Source: Ruminococcus bromii (lineage in GTDB: Bacteria; Bacillota; Clostridia; Oscillospirales; Acutalibacteraceae). From it: a DNA stretch of 64,000 nucleotides. The stretch covers positions 58,099 through 122,098 of the forward strand of contig NZ_NNBY01000045.1 in NCBI RefSeq assembly GCF_002834235.1. Reading direction: 5' to 3'. The position numbers were made by a program, and so were the translations under genes. The notes below the pieces were generated by a model. It saw nothing but the letters and a program-made list of their open reading frames with translations. It was not told the DNA's origin and did not search any database. How positions within the stretch are numbered: the stretch's first letter is position 1; every line of letters starts with the position of its first letter. This document shows, in pieces, positions 43,909-52,616 of the stretch.

Positions 43909-44056
43909 ACGCTTATATTAAACAATGCAAATATGAAAACTGTGTGAACCCTTTTTGAAATCGGAATGAAAAGCATCTGTTTTTTCTGTTAATCAATCAA
44001 AACTCAAATAATTTCTTTATTTATTCGACAAAATAAAAAAATTTTTCAAAAATATA

Positions 44057-44068
44057 AAACAAATGTTT
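44057..44068. promoter_or_regulatory. Possible LexA operator
   Basis: AAACAAATGTTT is a palindrome overlapping the lexA -35 box. It fits loosely the GAAC-N4-GTTC type of Gram-positive SOS boxes; this is a weak match, supported mainly by its position. Confidence 0.4.
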
Positions 44069-44095
44069 GATTTTTCCGAAAATATATGGTACAAT
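44067..44095 (+). promoter_or_regulatory. lexA promoter
   Basis: TTGATT (44067-44072) and TACAAT (44090-44095) with a 17-nt spacer. Confidence 0.7.
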
Positions 44096-44128
44096 CATAC
44101 TGTAATTACAAACAAGGGGCGTTGCGAT

Positions 44129-44719
44129 ATGAAACCTTTAAGCAAAAGCCAACAGAAAATTTTCGATTATCTAAAGGAATGTGCAGGCGAGGGCAGAGTT
44201 CCGTCAGTTCGTGAAATCTGCGAAGAAACGGGACTGAGTTCAACATCAACCGTTCACCACCACCTCAAGGCACTTGAAGAAAAAGGTCTTATTTCACGAG
44301 AACACGGCGTGAACCGTTGTATTCAGATTAACGGCATGGAGAAAAGCACCGATGTTCCCGTTTTGGGCAGAGTTGCGGCAGGTTATCCGATTCTTGCCGT
44401 TGAGAATATTGAATGTTATGTGCCTGTTCCCGACAGCTTAAAAAGGGGCAGAGAGCTTTTTGCTCTGCGTGTTCAGGGCGAAAGTATGATTAACGCAGGC
44501 ATTTTCCCTGACGATATTTTAATTGTTCACCGTACACCTGTTGCGGAGAACGGCGAAATCGTTGTTGCTCTTGTCGGTGACGAGGCGACCGTAAAGCGTT
44601 TTTACAAAGAAAACGGTCACTTCAGACTTCAGCCTGAAAACGATAATTTTGAACCGATTATAGTTGACGAAGTCGCTTTGCTCGGCAAGGTGATCTCGCT
44701 TGTAAGATATTTTGATTAA
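44129..44719 (+). CDS. lexA: LexA repressor
   Basis: LexA represses SOS genes and cuts itself with RecA. The 196-residue protein has the winged helix (VPSVREICEETGLSSTSTVHHH), the Ala-Gly cleavage site in GRVAAGYPI, the catalytic Ser in QGESMINAG and the Lys in EATVKRF. AAGGGGC eight bases before ATG 44129 sets the start. Confidence 0.96.
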   Translation: MKPLSKSQQKIFDYLKECAGEGRVPSVREICEETGLSSTSTVHHHLKALEEKGLISREHGVNRCIQINGMEKSTDVPVLGRVAAGYPILAVENIECYVPVPDSLKRGRELFALRVQGESMINAGIFPDDILIVHRTPVAENGEIVVALVGDEATVKRFYKENGHFRLQPENDNFEPIIVDEVALLGKVISLVRYFD

Positions 44720-44730
44720 AAGGATTAGCT

Positions 44731-45132
44731 ATGAAAGTTAAATTTTTCGACCTCAACGCAGACAAGCCGTTGAAATACGCCGTAATTTGTGCGAGATACA
44801 ACGGAAAATGGGTTTTCTGCAAGCACAAAGAGCGTGATACATATGAAATTCCTGGCGGTCATCGTGAGGACGGCGAAGATATTGAAGCAACCGCAAAGCG
44901 TGAACTTTGGGAAGAAACGGGTGCAAAAGATTTCGACATCTATCCCGTGTGCATCTATTCATTCACGGATTACGGAATGCTCTATTTTGCGGAAATTCGC
45001 AGTTTTGAAAAACTGCCGCCACTTGAAATTGAAAAGATTAATCTTTTTGACGATATACCAAAAAATTTGACATACCCTGCAATTCAGCCGTACCTTTTTG
45101 AAAGAGTACAGGAGTTTTTAGGAACGAAGTAA
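44731..45132 (+). CDS. NUDIX hydrolase
   Basis: A 133-residue NUDIX protein. The box reads GGHREDGEDIEATAKRELWE followed by ETGA, matching GX5EX7REUXEEXGU with Leu-Trp-Glu-Glu. It begins 11 nt after lexA with AAAGGATTAGCT, so it may be co-transcribed. The nucleoside diphosphate substrate is not predictable. Confidence 0.88.
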   Translation: MKVKFFDLNADKPLKYAVICARYNGKWVFCKHKERDTYEIPGGHREDGEDIEATAKRELWEETGAKDFDIYPVCIYSFTDYGMLYFAEIRSFEKLPPLEIEKINLFDDIPKNLTYPAIQPYLFERVQEFLGTK

Positions 45133-45184
45133 CCAAGTACTGTTTGCAATCCGCAACAAAAATATATTGAGAGGAAGTGATAAA

Positions 45185-45421
45185 ATGCGTGACTATGTGA
45201 TTTACGATATGTACACAGATGACAGAATGTTTCGTTACGAGGTCTATAAACACCCGAACGGAATGTATGAAGTGTGTGTTCAGTCGCGAGAGGCGGAAGA
45301 TTTTGCCGTGAATGAGCAGTACCTCTACTGCGACATTCCCGAAGAAGTCACACATTTTACCGACACCCTCGAAAGAGCTATAGAAATCGGCGATTGCAAG
45401 CTGTGCAAAGTAAGCGCTTAA
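45185..45421 (+). CDS. Small hypothetical protein
   Basis: A 78-residue soluble, acidic protein (MRDYVIYDMYTDDRMFRYEV start; ends with ERAIEIGDCKLCKVSA). AGAGGAAGTGAT precedes ATG 45185. It follows the NUDIX gene by about 50 nt and precedes a strong terminator. I do not recognise a function. Confidence 0.7.
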   Translation: MRDYVIYDMYTDDRMFRYEVYKHPNGMYEVCVQSREAEDFAVNEQYLYCDIPEEVTHFTDTLERAIEIGDCKLCKVSA

Positions 45422-45463
45422 TTAACAGCCGTCTGTCTTTGCAGAAACAGTTTAATAAAATTC

Positions 45464-45516
45464 ACGGTCGGATGACAGTTTGCCAAATGCAAGCATTGTC
45501 GCCCGACCGTTTTTAT
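45464..45516 (+). terminator. Terminator between the lexA cluster and fumarase
   Basis: ACGGTCGG pairs with CCGACCGT; inside, ATGACA faces TGTC. TTTTTATTT follows. It serves the plus-strand genes and lies beyond the end of the convergent fumarase gene. Confidence 0.75.
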
Positions 45517-45540
45517 TTATATAAAATTTTATATTGCCGA

Positions 45541-46092
45541 TTATTTCACCCTGTATTTTGGCGGTTCGGTTTCGTAGACATTGTTGCCGTTGCTGTCGAT
45601 TGCAACTATGCACGGAAAATCTTCAACCTCATATCTGCGAACAGCCTCTGTGCCTAAATCTTCGTAGCAAAGAATCTCCTCGCTCTTGATGCTCTTGGCG
45701 ATAAGTGCCGCCGCACCGCCGATTGCGACAAGATACACGCCCTTGTTGCGAACAATCGCATCGACAACTTCTTTATTTCTTGCGCCTTTGCCTATCATTC
45801 CTTTGAGTCCGAGGTCAAGCAGTGACGGAGCGTACTTGTCCATACGATAGCTTGATGTCGGACCTGCAGGACCTACTGCATAACCGGGCTTTGCAGGAGC
45901 AGGACCAACATAATAGATAAGCTCGCCTTTGATGTCAACGGGAAGTTTTTCGCCCTTCTGAATCAATTCATAAAGTCTTTTGTGTGCGGCATCTCTGCCT
46001 GTGATGATTGAACCCGAGAGCAGAACGCTGTCGCCTGCTTTAAGATTTTTGATATCTTCGTCCGTAATCGGAAGTATAATTTTCTTTTCCAC
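45541..46092 (-). CDS. Class I fumarate hydratase, beta subunit
   Basis: The C-terminal-domain subunit of the two-part [4Fe-4S] fumarase, 183 residues. LKAGDSVLLSGSIITGRDAAHKRL, AVGPAGPTSSYRMD and KGVYLVAIGGAAALIAKSIK are family segments. It catalyses the hydration of fumarate with the alpha subunit encoded just upstream. Fumarate is also a product of ArgH, though the genes are far apart. A tartrate dehydratase role is the alternative within the family. Confidence 0.9.
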   Translation of the reverse strand: MEKKIILPITDEDIKNLKAGDSVLLSGSIITGRDAAHKRLYELIQKGEKLPVDIKGELIYYVGPAPAKPGYAVGPAGPTSSYRMDKYAPSLLDLGLKGMIGKGARNKEVVDAIVRNKGVYLVAIGGAAALIAKSIKSEEILCYEDLGTEAVRRYEVEDFPCIVAIDSNGNNVYETEPPKYRVK

Positions 46093-46104
46093 AGCTTTTC
46101 CTCC

Positions 46105-46956
46105 TCAGATCGTTGCACTTGCGTGTCTTGCGGCATGGCAACAGATGTTGACCGCAACAGGCATTCCTGCAATGTGTGTGGGTGAAGTTTCGATATTCAC
46201 GCCGATTGCGGTTGTATTACCGCCAAGTCCTGCAGGACCGAAGCCCATTTTATTGATTTCGGCAAGGAGCTCGTCCTCAAGCTGCGCATAGCGTTCATCT
46301 TCATTTTTGGAATCAATCGGACGGAAGGTTGCTTTTTTTGCAAGCTGGGCGGCTCTTTCAAAAGTACCGCCGATTCCGACACCGACAACCATAGGAGGGC
46401 AGGGATTTGGACCTGCCTGAAAAACAGTATCAAGAATAAACTGCTTAACGCCCTCAATGCCCTTTGACGGGGTGAGCATTTTTATCTGCGACATATTTTC
46501 ACTGCCGAAACCCTTGCCGCCGGCGGTAATTTTAATCTGATTTCCGCTGACAATTTTTGTGTGGATAATTGCAGGAGTGTTATCCTTTGTATTGATTCTG
46601 TCGAAAACAGGATCATTTACTACACTCTTGCGAAGGTAGCCGTCAATATAGGCTCTGCGAACGCCCTCGTTGACAGCCTCATCAAAACTGCCGTCCTCAA
46701 TAACAACCCTGTCACCGTATTCAACAAAAAGGACAGCCATACCCGTATCCTGACAAAGCGGAACTTCTTCACGAGCCGCAATTTTATCGTTTTCGATAAT
46801 CTGTGAAAGTACACTTTTGCCTACAGGCGAGCTTTCGTTATCCCTTGCGGTTTCAAGGGCGCACATAATGTCTTTGCCGATAAAATAGTTGCAGTCGGTA
46901 AACAGCTTTTTAACCGTATCGCATACCGTCTGCGCCTTGATTTTTCTTATTTCCAT
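46105..46956 (-). CDS. Class I fumarate hydratase, alpha subunit
   Basis: The 283-residue cluster-binding subunit. [18 protein letters not shown] holds the first cluster Cys; [16 protein letters not shown] and [18 protein letters not shown] are further conserved parts. AAGGAGTTC before ATG 46956 defines the start. The beta subunit begins 12 nt later. Confidence 0.92.
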   Translation of the reverse strand: MEIRKIKAQTVCDTVKKLFTDCNYFIGKDIMCALETARDNESSPVGKSVLSQIIENDKIAAREEVPLCQDTGMAVLFVEYGDRVVIEDGSFDEAVNEGVRRAYIDGYLRKSVVNDPVFDRINTKDNTPAIIHTKIVSGNQIKITAGGKGFGSENMSQIKMLTPSKGIEGVKQFILDTVFQAGPNPCPPMVVGVGIGGTFERAAQLAKKATFRPIDSKNEDERYAQLEDELLAEINKMGFGPAGLGGNTTAIGVNIETSPTHIAGMPVAVNICCHAARHASATI

Positions 46957-47003
46957 ATTCGAACTCCTTAATATGAATTTAGCACCAAATTTTAACACTA
47001 TAC

Positions 47004-47032
47004 ATTATAATTTATTTTCAACGGTATTTCAA
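47004..47032 (-). promoter_or_regulatory. Promoter of the fumarase operon
   Basis: Minus-strand TTGAAA (47027-47032) and TATAAT (47004-47009), 17-nt spacer. Confidence 0.75.
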
Positions 47033-47093
47033 TAAGAAATGAAATGTGGTATAATCATTTTAACGGATTGTTATAACAGTTGTGATTTGATGT

Positions 47094-47312
47094 ACAGCGG
47101 CGAACCGTGTTCGCCGCTACAATATATAATTTAATTTGTGATTTTTATAAAATTAGAATTAACATAACATTTGTACCTTTACTTGCGGGCGTCCAATGAA
47201 CGCCCCTACAGAATTGCACAAACAAAAAACTATACTATGCTCGGGCATAATATGTTTTTAATACTGCAAACTATCTACACGAATGGGGTACAGCGGCTCG
47301 CCGTGCGATACT
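47094..47312. repeat. Repeat cluster between fumarase and the two-component operon
   Basis: A short CAGCGGCGAACCGTGTTCGC palindrome ending CGCTAC (47096-47120), then GGGCGTCCAATGAACGCCCC (47186-47206), then a minus-orientation TTATGCCCGAGC-core repeat (47214-47312) closing with GGCTCGCC. No gene in this 470-base gap. GCGTC/GACGC arms near 47384 may matter for the next gene. Confidence 0.65.
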
Positions 47313-47428
47313 TCACCAACAAAATTGAAAATTAACATAATTTTATCACATTCGGATGATAGAGTAACAGTTGGAATACACTGCGTCTTAACCGACGCTT
47401 ATAATTTTAATAAAAGGGGCGTACAAAA

Positions 47429-48112
47429 ATGAGCAGGATACTCGTTGTTGACGATGAGGCAAGAATCAGACAGATTATCAGAAAATATGCCGAATTTGAG
47501 GGCTTTGAGGTTGAAGAAGCCGTTGACGGTATGCAGGCAATTGAAATTTGCCGTAAAGAGGACTTTGACCTTATCATAATGGATGTTATGATGCCTGAGC
47601 TTGACGGCTTTTCCGCTTGCAGGGAAATCAGAAAATTCAAGAAAACACCTATCATTATGCTTTCGGCAAGAGGCGAGGAGTACGATAAAATTCACGGCTT
47701 TGAGCTTGGCAGTGACGACTATGTTGTTAAGCCGTTCTCGCCAAAGGAGCTTATGATGCGTGTTAATGCCGTAATCAAGCGTTCACAAGGCACTCAGAAC
47801 GAAGAGAATGTGAAGAAGGATGTATTTACATACGAAGGTCTTTCGGTTGATTTCTCAGCCAGAATTGTTACAATTGACGGCAAAAGAATTGAGATGACGC
47901 CAAAGGAATACGAACTCTTTTTCTACATGGTAAAGAACAAAGGACTTGCACTCACCCGTGAAAAGCTTATAAGCGAGGTCTGGGGCTACGACTTCTTCGG
48001 TGACGAAAGAACGCTTGACACACACATTAAGCTTCTCAGAAAGAGCCTTGGCGAATACAGCAGATGCATTGTAACGCTTCGAGGGGTGGGTTACCGTTTT
48101 GAAACAATCTAA
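47429..48112 (+). CDS. Response regulator, OmpR/PhoB family
   Basis: A 227-residue regulator with receiver Asp52 in LIIMDVMMPELDG, acidic D8/D9, Lys in DDYVVKPFSPKEL and a winged helix (MTPKEYELFFYMVKN, DTHIKLLRKSLGEYS). AAAAGGGGCG precedes the ATG. The kinase start overlaps its 3' end by 14 nt. It resembles the YycF/ResD-like group; targets are unknown. Confidence 0.92.
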   Translation: MSRILVVDDEARIRQIIRKYAEFEGFEVEEAVDGMQAIEICRKEDFDLIIMDVMMPELDGFSACREIRKFKKTPIIMLSARGEEYDKIHGFELGSDDYVVKPFSPKELMMRVNAVIKRSQGTQNEENVKKDVFTYEGLSVDFSARIVTIDGKRIEMTPKEYELFFYMVKNKGLALTREKLISEVWGYDFFGDERTLDTHIKLLRKSLGEYSRCIVTLRGVGYRFETI

Positions 48113-49670
48113 CAAACGATTTGACCGCCATTATCTGCCGCTGAATTTTAAGCTGTTATGCTATTTTCTTCTGTTCGGATTTGCAATTGTGATCGTGTTG
48201 TGGGTGTTCCAGACCTTTTTTCTTGAATCGTTCTACACGGCAACAAAATCTTCACAGGTTGAAAAGAACGCACAGGTTATTTCAAAGTCGATTGAAGAAA
48301 ACAAAAACGCTCTCGGAACAATTGAAAATGTTGCAAGCTACAATTCACTTTCGGTATATGTTTACGATTCAACTTCTCTTTTCACATTGAAGTATTGTTG
48401 CGAATATGACAACCCCGTTTCAAACCTGAATTTTCAGTATCACGATGTCTATTCATACTACAAGCTGGCAGAGGAAAATGACGGACATTATTTGTTCATC
48501 ACAAGTAACTACAAAGAGGACAGCATTAAAGGCAAGTTTGAACGACAGTTTTTTGATGAATATTCTTCATCCGACACAGCCGAGAGGAATACTATTCGGT
48601 ATGCTTCCGCTCCCGATAAAAATGTTCAAAATATGGTTTACACCGACATTATCAATCTGCAAGACGGCAGCGAATGCTTTTTGATTGTAACATCGTCAAT
48701 CACACCGCTGACTAACACGGTTGAAATCGTCCGTGACCAGCTTGCAATCGTTTCGGTTGTGTTTGTGCTTCTTGCCGTTATAATTTCGCTTTACGCAAGC
48801 TACAGAATTGCGAAACCGATTTCTAAGACAAACACGGCGGCAAAGGAGCTTGCAAAGAAAAACTATGATGTTGACTTTAACGCAAGAGGATATCTTGAGG
48901 TTGAGGAACTCAACGAAACGCTGAACTACGCAAAAACGGAGCTTGCCGCAACCGAAAAATTACAAAAAGAACTTATTGCCAACATCTCACACGATTTGAG
49001 AACACCGCTGACAATGATTACGGGCTACGGCGAGGTGATGCGTGATCTGCCCGGTGAAAACACTCCCGAAAATATTCAGATTATTATTGACGAGGCAACA
49101 AGGCTTTCAACACTTGTCAACGATTTGCTTGACCTCTCAAAGATTCAATCGGGTACAATTCAACCTGAAAAATCTGAATTCTGTCTTACCGACAGCATCA
49201 AGAATATTTTCACAAGGTACGCAAAGCTAAAGGAACAGGACGGATACAACATTCTGTTTGAGAGTGACGAAGATGTTTACATTTTTGCCGATGAACTGAA
49301 AATTTCACAGGTAATCTATAATCTTGTGAACAATGCAGTCAATTATGTCGGTGAAGACAAAACTGTTATTGTAACGCAAAAGGTAAACGGCAAAAAGGTT
49401 CTCATTGAGGTAACGGATCACGGTGACGGCATTCCTCCCGAAAAGCTTGAATACATCTGGGATCGTTACTACAAGGTTGACAAGGAGCATAAGCGTGGCG
49501 TTATCGGCACGGGACTCGGCTTGTCAATAGTCAAGGGCATTCTTGACAGCCACAAAGCAAGGTACGGCGTTCGCAGTACACTCGGCAAAGGCAGTACATT
49601 CTGGTTTGAACTCGACATTGTTTCCGTGAAAAAACGAAACAAAAAGAATTCTGACGAAAATAAAGAATAA
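48099..49670 (+). CDS. Sensor histidine kinase with HAMP domain
   Basis: A 523-residue kinase. Transmembrane helices lie at about 20-42 and 212-235, with an extracellular domain of about 170 residues between. A HAMP domain follows, then ISHDLRTPLTMITGY with His298, the N-box YNLVNNAVNYV and the glycine boxes DHGDGIPPE and GTGLGLSIV. The start is TTG 48099, eight bases after GAGGGGTGGG, inside the response regulator gene. Confidence 0.92.
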   Translation: MKQSNKRFDRHYLPLNFKLLCYFLLFGFAIVIVLWVFQTFFLESFYTATKSSQVEKNAQVISKSIEENKNALGTIENVASYNSLSVYVYDSTSLFTLKYCCEYDNPVSNLNFQYHDVYSYYKLAEENDGHYLFITSNYKEDSIKGKFERQFFDEYSSSDTAERNTIRYASAPDKNVQNMVYTDIINLQDGSECFLIVTSSITPLTNTVEIVRDQLAIVSVVFVLLAVIISLYASYRIAKPISKTNTAAKELAKKNYDVDFNARGYLEVEELNETLNYAKTELAATEKLQKELIANISHDLRTPLTMITGYGEVMRDLPGENTPENIQIIIDEATRLSTLVNDLLDLSKIQSGTIQPEKSEFCLTDSIKNIFTRYAKLKEQDGYNILFESDEDVYIFADELKISQVIYNLVNNAVNYVGEDKTVIVTQKVNGKKVLIEVTDHGDGIPPEKLEYIWDRYYKVDKEHKRGVIGTGLGLSIVKGILDSHKARYGVRSTLGKGSTFWFELDIVSVKKRNKKNSDENKE

Positions 49671-49675
49671 ACAAC

Positions 49676-49712
49676 AAATCCCGAACACGGTAAAATGTGT
49701 TCGGGATTTATT
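49676..49712. terminator. Bidirectional terminator
   Basis: AATCCCGAACAC pairs with GTGTTCGGGATT, with T-rich ends on both sides; it separates the kinase gene from the convergent FliB-like gene. Confidence 0.8.
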
Positions 49713-50749
49713 CATAAAATACCTATTAAATTGTCGGTTGAAAAAAGTGGATTGAAGATAAATTCATCTTCGAGGAGTTCGCCGTTTTCATAGGAATGTT
49801 CAACCTCTTTTGAATATCCCTGCAGAATTTTCACAACTTCGGCTTGAGTCGGATTGTTGGGCCTTTCAAGTTCATAAGCGGTCACTATGTATGCACAGAC
49901 CATTCGCTTGATTGTGGATATGACATTAAAACTGTCGATTGCGGAAAGGTAATATCTGCGGACATAGTAGTCAAGATAGGCGGCAAGCGGTTTGTCAAAA
50001 CAGCTTGACAGCGTATTATTTTTTGCAAAATCGGCGGTTGCTTCAAGCTCACATATCCAATCCTTACTCATGATATCAAGGCTTTTGTGCAAATCAAAAA
50101 TGAATGACGCATCTTTGCAGCTTTGCTTTTTATATTCATCTGTCGGCATAGCCGTGATATCAAAAATTTCATCGTCAAGCATATTCTGCACACGCTTGTT
50201 AAAGGCAAGAAGTCTGCACAATCTTTCGGACAAGGACATTTTGCAGTCTGAGAGAATTTCAAAAGTGCGTTTTCTTGCAGAGAGCAGAAAATTCATCTCG
50301 GTTGTGCTGTAATCGGTCTGTGAGTCCTGCGGAATATCGGTTGCAAAACCTGTGTCAAAATCCGACTCAAGCATAAGCCTTGCCGCCTCGGGACAGGCAA
50401 ACGAAAGCGTATGTTCACAAAAAACGGTGTAGTCCTGAGTGATTCTCGGAAATTCCTTACAGGTGTGACAAAGGTGATTTTCGCCGAGGTTGATGTAAAT
50501 GTCGCACAGCATATCGCTGTTCCAAAACGGGCATTTTTCACCTTGCCTGATGAAAATTCTGTCGCCGTCCGCGTCAATTGTCATAAGCGACCTGAGCCTG
50601 TCGCCAAACTCGCCTTTGACTGTATTATAAAAATCAAAGCTTGTATCATCGACAACAACATCCCAGTCCCTGCAACAGCTGTCGGGACAGAGGTTCGCAA
50701 TGCATCTGAATTTTTCGCAGTATTTCGGGAAGTAGTGTTTCATAGTCAT
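49712..50749 (-). CDS. FliB-like Cys-rich protein (lysine N-methylase family)
   Basis: About 345 residues. The N-terminal part carries the Cys signature of the FliB / YkgJ-type zinc- or iron-chelating family: FRCIANLCPDSCCRDWD, then EKCPFWNSDMLCDIY and HLCHTCKEFPR. FliB methylates lysines of flagellin in Salmonella. No flagellar gene is in the window, so another substrate is likely. Starts at 50755, 50749 and 50743 are all in frame; 50749 is chosen for its ATGA overlap with the upstream small gene. Confidence 0.75.
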   Translation of the reverse strand: MTMKHYFPKYCEKFRCIANLCPDSCCRDWDVVVDDTSFDFYNTVKGEFGDRLRSLMTIDADGDRIFIRQGEKCPFWNSDMLCDIYINLGENHLCHTCKEFPRITQDYTVFCEHTLSFACPEAARLMLESDFDTGFATDIPQDSQTDYSTTEMNFLLSARKRTFEILSDCKMSLSERLCRLLAFNKRVQNMLDDEIFDITAMPTDEYKKQSCKDASFIFDLHKSLDIMSKDWICELEATADFAKNNTLSSCFDKPLAAYLDYYVRRYYLSAIDSFNVISTIKRMVCAYIVTAYELERPNNPTQAEVVKILQGYSKEVEHSYENGELLEDEFIFNPLFSTDNLIGIL

Positions 50750-51024
50750 GTCCATTTCAATGTAAGAATAAATTGTTCGTAGGCATCGTCCCAGCCGTCA
50801 ATTGCGTTCACTCCGCCGCCGTTCACACTGCGAAGCTTGGTGTCGCTTTCGTCAAGTCCGAGCGCAAAAAGTTCGCCTGCACTGATTTTGTACCCGTGCG
50901 ACCGACAGAGGGAACAGAAGTTATCAATCGGATTTTCGCTCTGTTCGGTTTTCAGAAGTTTTTCTTTGAGTTCTGCGTTGCTTTTGGCGTCACAGAGAAG
51001 TCGGTCAAGTTCTTCCCGTATCAT
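50746..51024 (-). CDS. Nif11-like small protein, possible peptide precursor
   Basis: A 92-residue protein. Residues about 1-60 look like a Nif11-type leader (REELDRLLCDAKSNAELKEK, then FCSLCRSHGYKISAGELFAL). A glycine run GGG at 69-71 follows, and then a 21-residue tail beginning VNAIDGWDD. Nif11 leaders often precede modified peptides and end in a double glycine. The tail here has no Cys, Ser or Thr except near its end, so a classical lanthipeptide core is unlikely. GGTGATTTT gives ATG 51024. It overlaps the FliB-like gene by 4 nt. Confidence 0.65.
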   Translation of the reverse strand: MIREELDRLLCDAKSNAELKEKLLKTEQSENPIDNFCSLCRSHGYKISAGELFALGLDESDTKLRSVNGGGVNAIDGWDDAYEQFILTLKWT

Positions 51025-51059
51025 AAAATCACCACGAAAATAAAATGAAGTTTCATAAA

Positions 51060-51087
51060 AACGGACCGCCCAAAAATGAACGGTCCG
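51060..51087 (-). terminator. Terminator after the 51-residue peptide gene
   Basis: On the minus strand CGGACCG pairs with CGGTCCG, followed by TTTTTATG. Confidence 0.75.
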
Positions 51088-51115
51088 CATTCGGCTTTTA
51101 AGATTTACTCAATAA

Positions 51116-51271
51116 TTACTCAATCGAGCTGTCGAGGTATTCCATAAGCTCCTCGTCATCTTTTTTCTGCTTATCCTTAACGATAAAGAACGCTGTGAGA
51201 GCAGCAGAAAGAGCTGCAACTGCAGAGATGATACCGATAATTAAAGCCCATCTGCACTTATGATTTTTCAT
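51116..51271 (-). CDS. 51-residue single-pass membrane protein
   Basis: The protein starts MKNHKCRWALIIGIISAV, has one hydrophobic helix (about 8-31) and a charged tail KDKQKKDDEELMEYLDSSIE. TTTGGAGGCGACAG precedes the ATG, and a promoter and terminator of its own are visible, so it is very likely expressed. No family is recognised. Confidence 0.75.
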   Translation of the reverse strand: MKNHKCRWALIIGIISAVAALSAALTAFFIVKDKQKKDDEELMEYLDSSIE

Positions 51272-51334
51272 ATTCTGTCGCCTCCAAATTTTGTATGCTT
51301 GTATGGCAGTAGTATCTGCCGTATCTTTATTTAT

Positions 51335-51362
51335 ATTCTAACAGTTTTTACAAAAATGTCAA
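51335..51362 (-). promoter_or_regulatory. Promoter of the 51-residue protein gene
   Basis: Minus-strand TTGACA (51357-51362) and TAGAAT (51335-51340) with a 16-nt spacer; a GGCAG...CTGCC hairpin lies in the leader. Confidence 0.65.
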
Positions 51363-51373
51363 CAGAACAAAAT

Positions 51374-51401
51374 AAAAAAGCAGAGAATATTCTCTGCTTT
51401 T
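51374..51401 (-). terminator. rpsT terminator
   Basis: AAAGCAGAGAATATTCTCTGCTTT, a near-perfect palindrome, followed by TTTTATTTTG on the minus strand. Confidence 0.85.
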
Positions 51402-51423
51402 AAGCCTGTAAGATTTATTGCAC

Positions 51424-51684
51424 TTATGCTGATGCGTTAAGTCTTTTAGCAAGTGATGATTTGCTTCTTGCTGCAGTGTTCTTGTGAAGAATACCCTTAG
51501 CTGCTGCCTGGTCAATTTTCTTAATAGCAAGACGAACTGCCTCTGTTTTGTTGTCAGCGTTAGTGTCAACTGCGTAATAAGCCTTCTTTACAGCTGTTCT
51601 GAGAGCAGATTTTGTAGCCTTGTTACGAGCAGTCTTTGTAGCAATAACTTTAACACGCTTTTTAGCAGATTTGATGTTTGGCAT
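51424..51684 (-). CDS. rpsT: 30S ribosomal protein S20
   Basis: An 86-residue basic helical protein: [20 protein letters not shown] at the N-terminus, [20 protein letters not shown] near the end. Both are S20 hallmarks. AAGGAGGTGGGACA precedes the ATG. It has its own promoter and terminator. Confidence 0.97.
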   Translation of the reverse strand: MPNIKSAKKRVKVIATKTARNKATKSALRTAVKKAYYAVDTNADNKTEAVRLAIKKIDQAAAKGILHKNTAARSKSSLAKRLNASA

Positions 51685-51721
51685 TGTCCCACCTCCTTAA
51701 AGTATCGGTCATATAGGAATT

Positions 51722-51750
51722 ATGATAGCACAAGAATGTGCAAAAATCAA
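51722..51750 (-). promoter_or_regulatory. rpsT promoter
   Basis: Minus-strand TTGATT (51745-51750) and TATCAT (51722-51727), 17-nt spacer. Confidence 0.65.
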
Positions 51751-51890
51751 GTCTTTTTACAAAAAAAGTTGGATTTTATGCGGATTTTATCGGTTTTCTC
51801 TGTTCCGCAACAACATCTTGTGTATTGATTTTTTCATCTATCTATATGCTGTAACAGAAAAATAACAGAAATTTTCCCGCCGCATAAATT

Positions 51891-52616
51891 TTATATGTTT
51901 ACGGTAATTTTGTCAAGCAATTCTCCCACTTTTTCATGGAACACAAGATTTGCGTTTTTGTCCATCGGGGTGGGATCACGGTTGATAAGCACAAGATTAT
52001 CGCCGCCGAAGTAGCGAATAAACCCGGCCGCCGGATAGACCGTGAGGCTTGTGCCGGCAATAATCAGCGTGTCAGCCTTTGAAATTGCATTGACCGCACC
52101 CGTTACCGTGCTGTCGTCAAGTCCCTCTTCATAAAGCACAACATCGGGTTTTATGATACCTCCGCAAGTGCATTTGGGAATATCGGCAGAGTTCTTGATA
52201 AATTCTGCGTCATAGAACCTGCCACACTTTGTGCAGTAGTTGCGAAGAACACTTCCGTGCAGCTCATAAACACGCTTACTACCCGCCGCCTGATGAAGTC
52301 CGTCAATGTTTTGGGTGACAACAGCCGAAAGCTTTCCCGCCTTTTCAAGCTCTGCAAGCTTATAGTGCGCCTTGTTCGGCTTTTTGTCAAGGCAGAGCAT
52401 TTTGTCACGATAAAAGCGGAAGAACTCGCTTGTTTTGTGAACAAAAAATGTGTGGCTGAGAATCTGCTCGGGCGGATAATCGTACTTTTGATTGTACAGA
52501 CCGTCAACACTTCGGAAGTCGGGAATTCCGCTTTCTGTCGAAACTCCCGCACCGCCGAAAAATACTATTCTTTTGCTTTTGTCAATTACGCTTTGAAGTT
52601 CTTCGAGTGTACTCAC
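51891..52616 (-). CDS. Sir2-family NAD-dependent protein deacylase
   Basis: A 241-residue sirtuin. FFGGAGVSTESGIPDFRS is the NAD-binding motif, TQNIDGLHQAAG holds the catalytic region, and the His is in ELHGSVLRNYC. Zinc ligands are CTKC and CTC. The start overlaps the trpA stop by 4 nt, so it is the last gene of the trp operon here. It could act on any acylated lysine. Confidence 0.93.
   Translation of the reverse strand: MSTLEELQSVIDKSKRIVFFGGAGVSTESGIPDFRSVDGLYNQKYDYPPEQILSHTFFVHKTSEFFRFYRDKMLCLDKKPNKAHYKLAELEKAGKLSAVVTQNIDGLHQAAGSKRVYELHGSVLRNYCTKCGRFYDAEFIKNSADIPKCTCGGIIKPDVVLYEEGLDDSTVTGAVNAISKADTLIIAGTSLTVYPAAGFIRYFGGDNLVLINRDPTPMDKNANLVFHEKVGELLDKITVNI

Noticed and set aside
43765..43947. 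60-codon open frame in the repeat-rich gap
   Set aside because: It is built from hairpin arms, has no ribosome site and no protein-like pattern.
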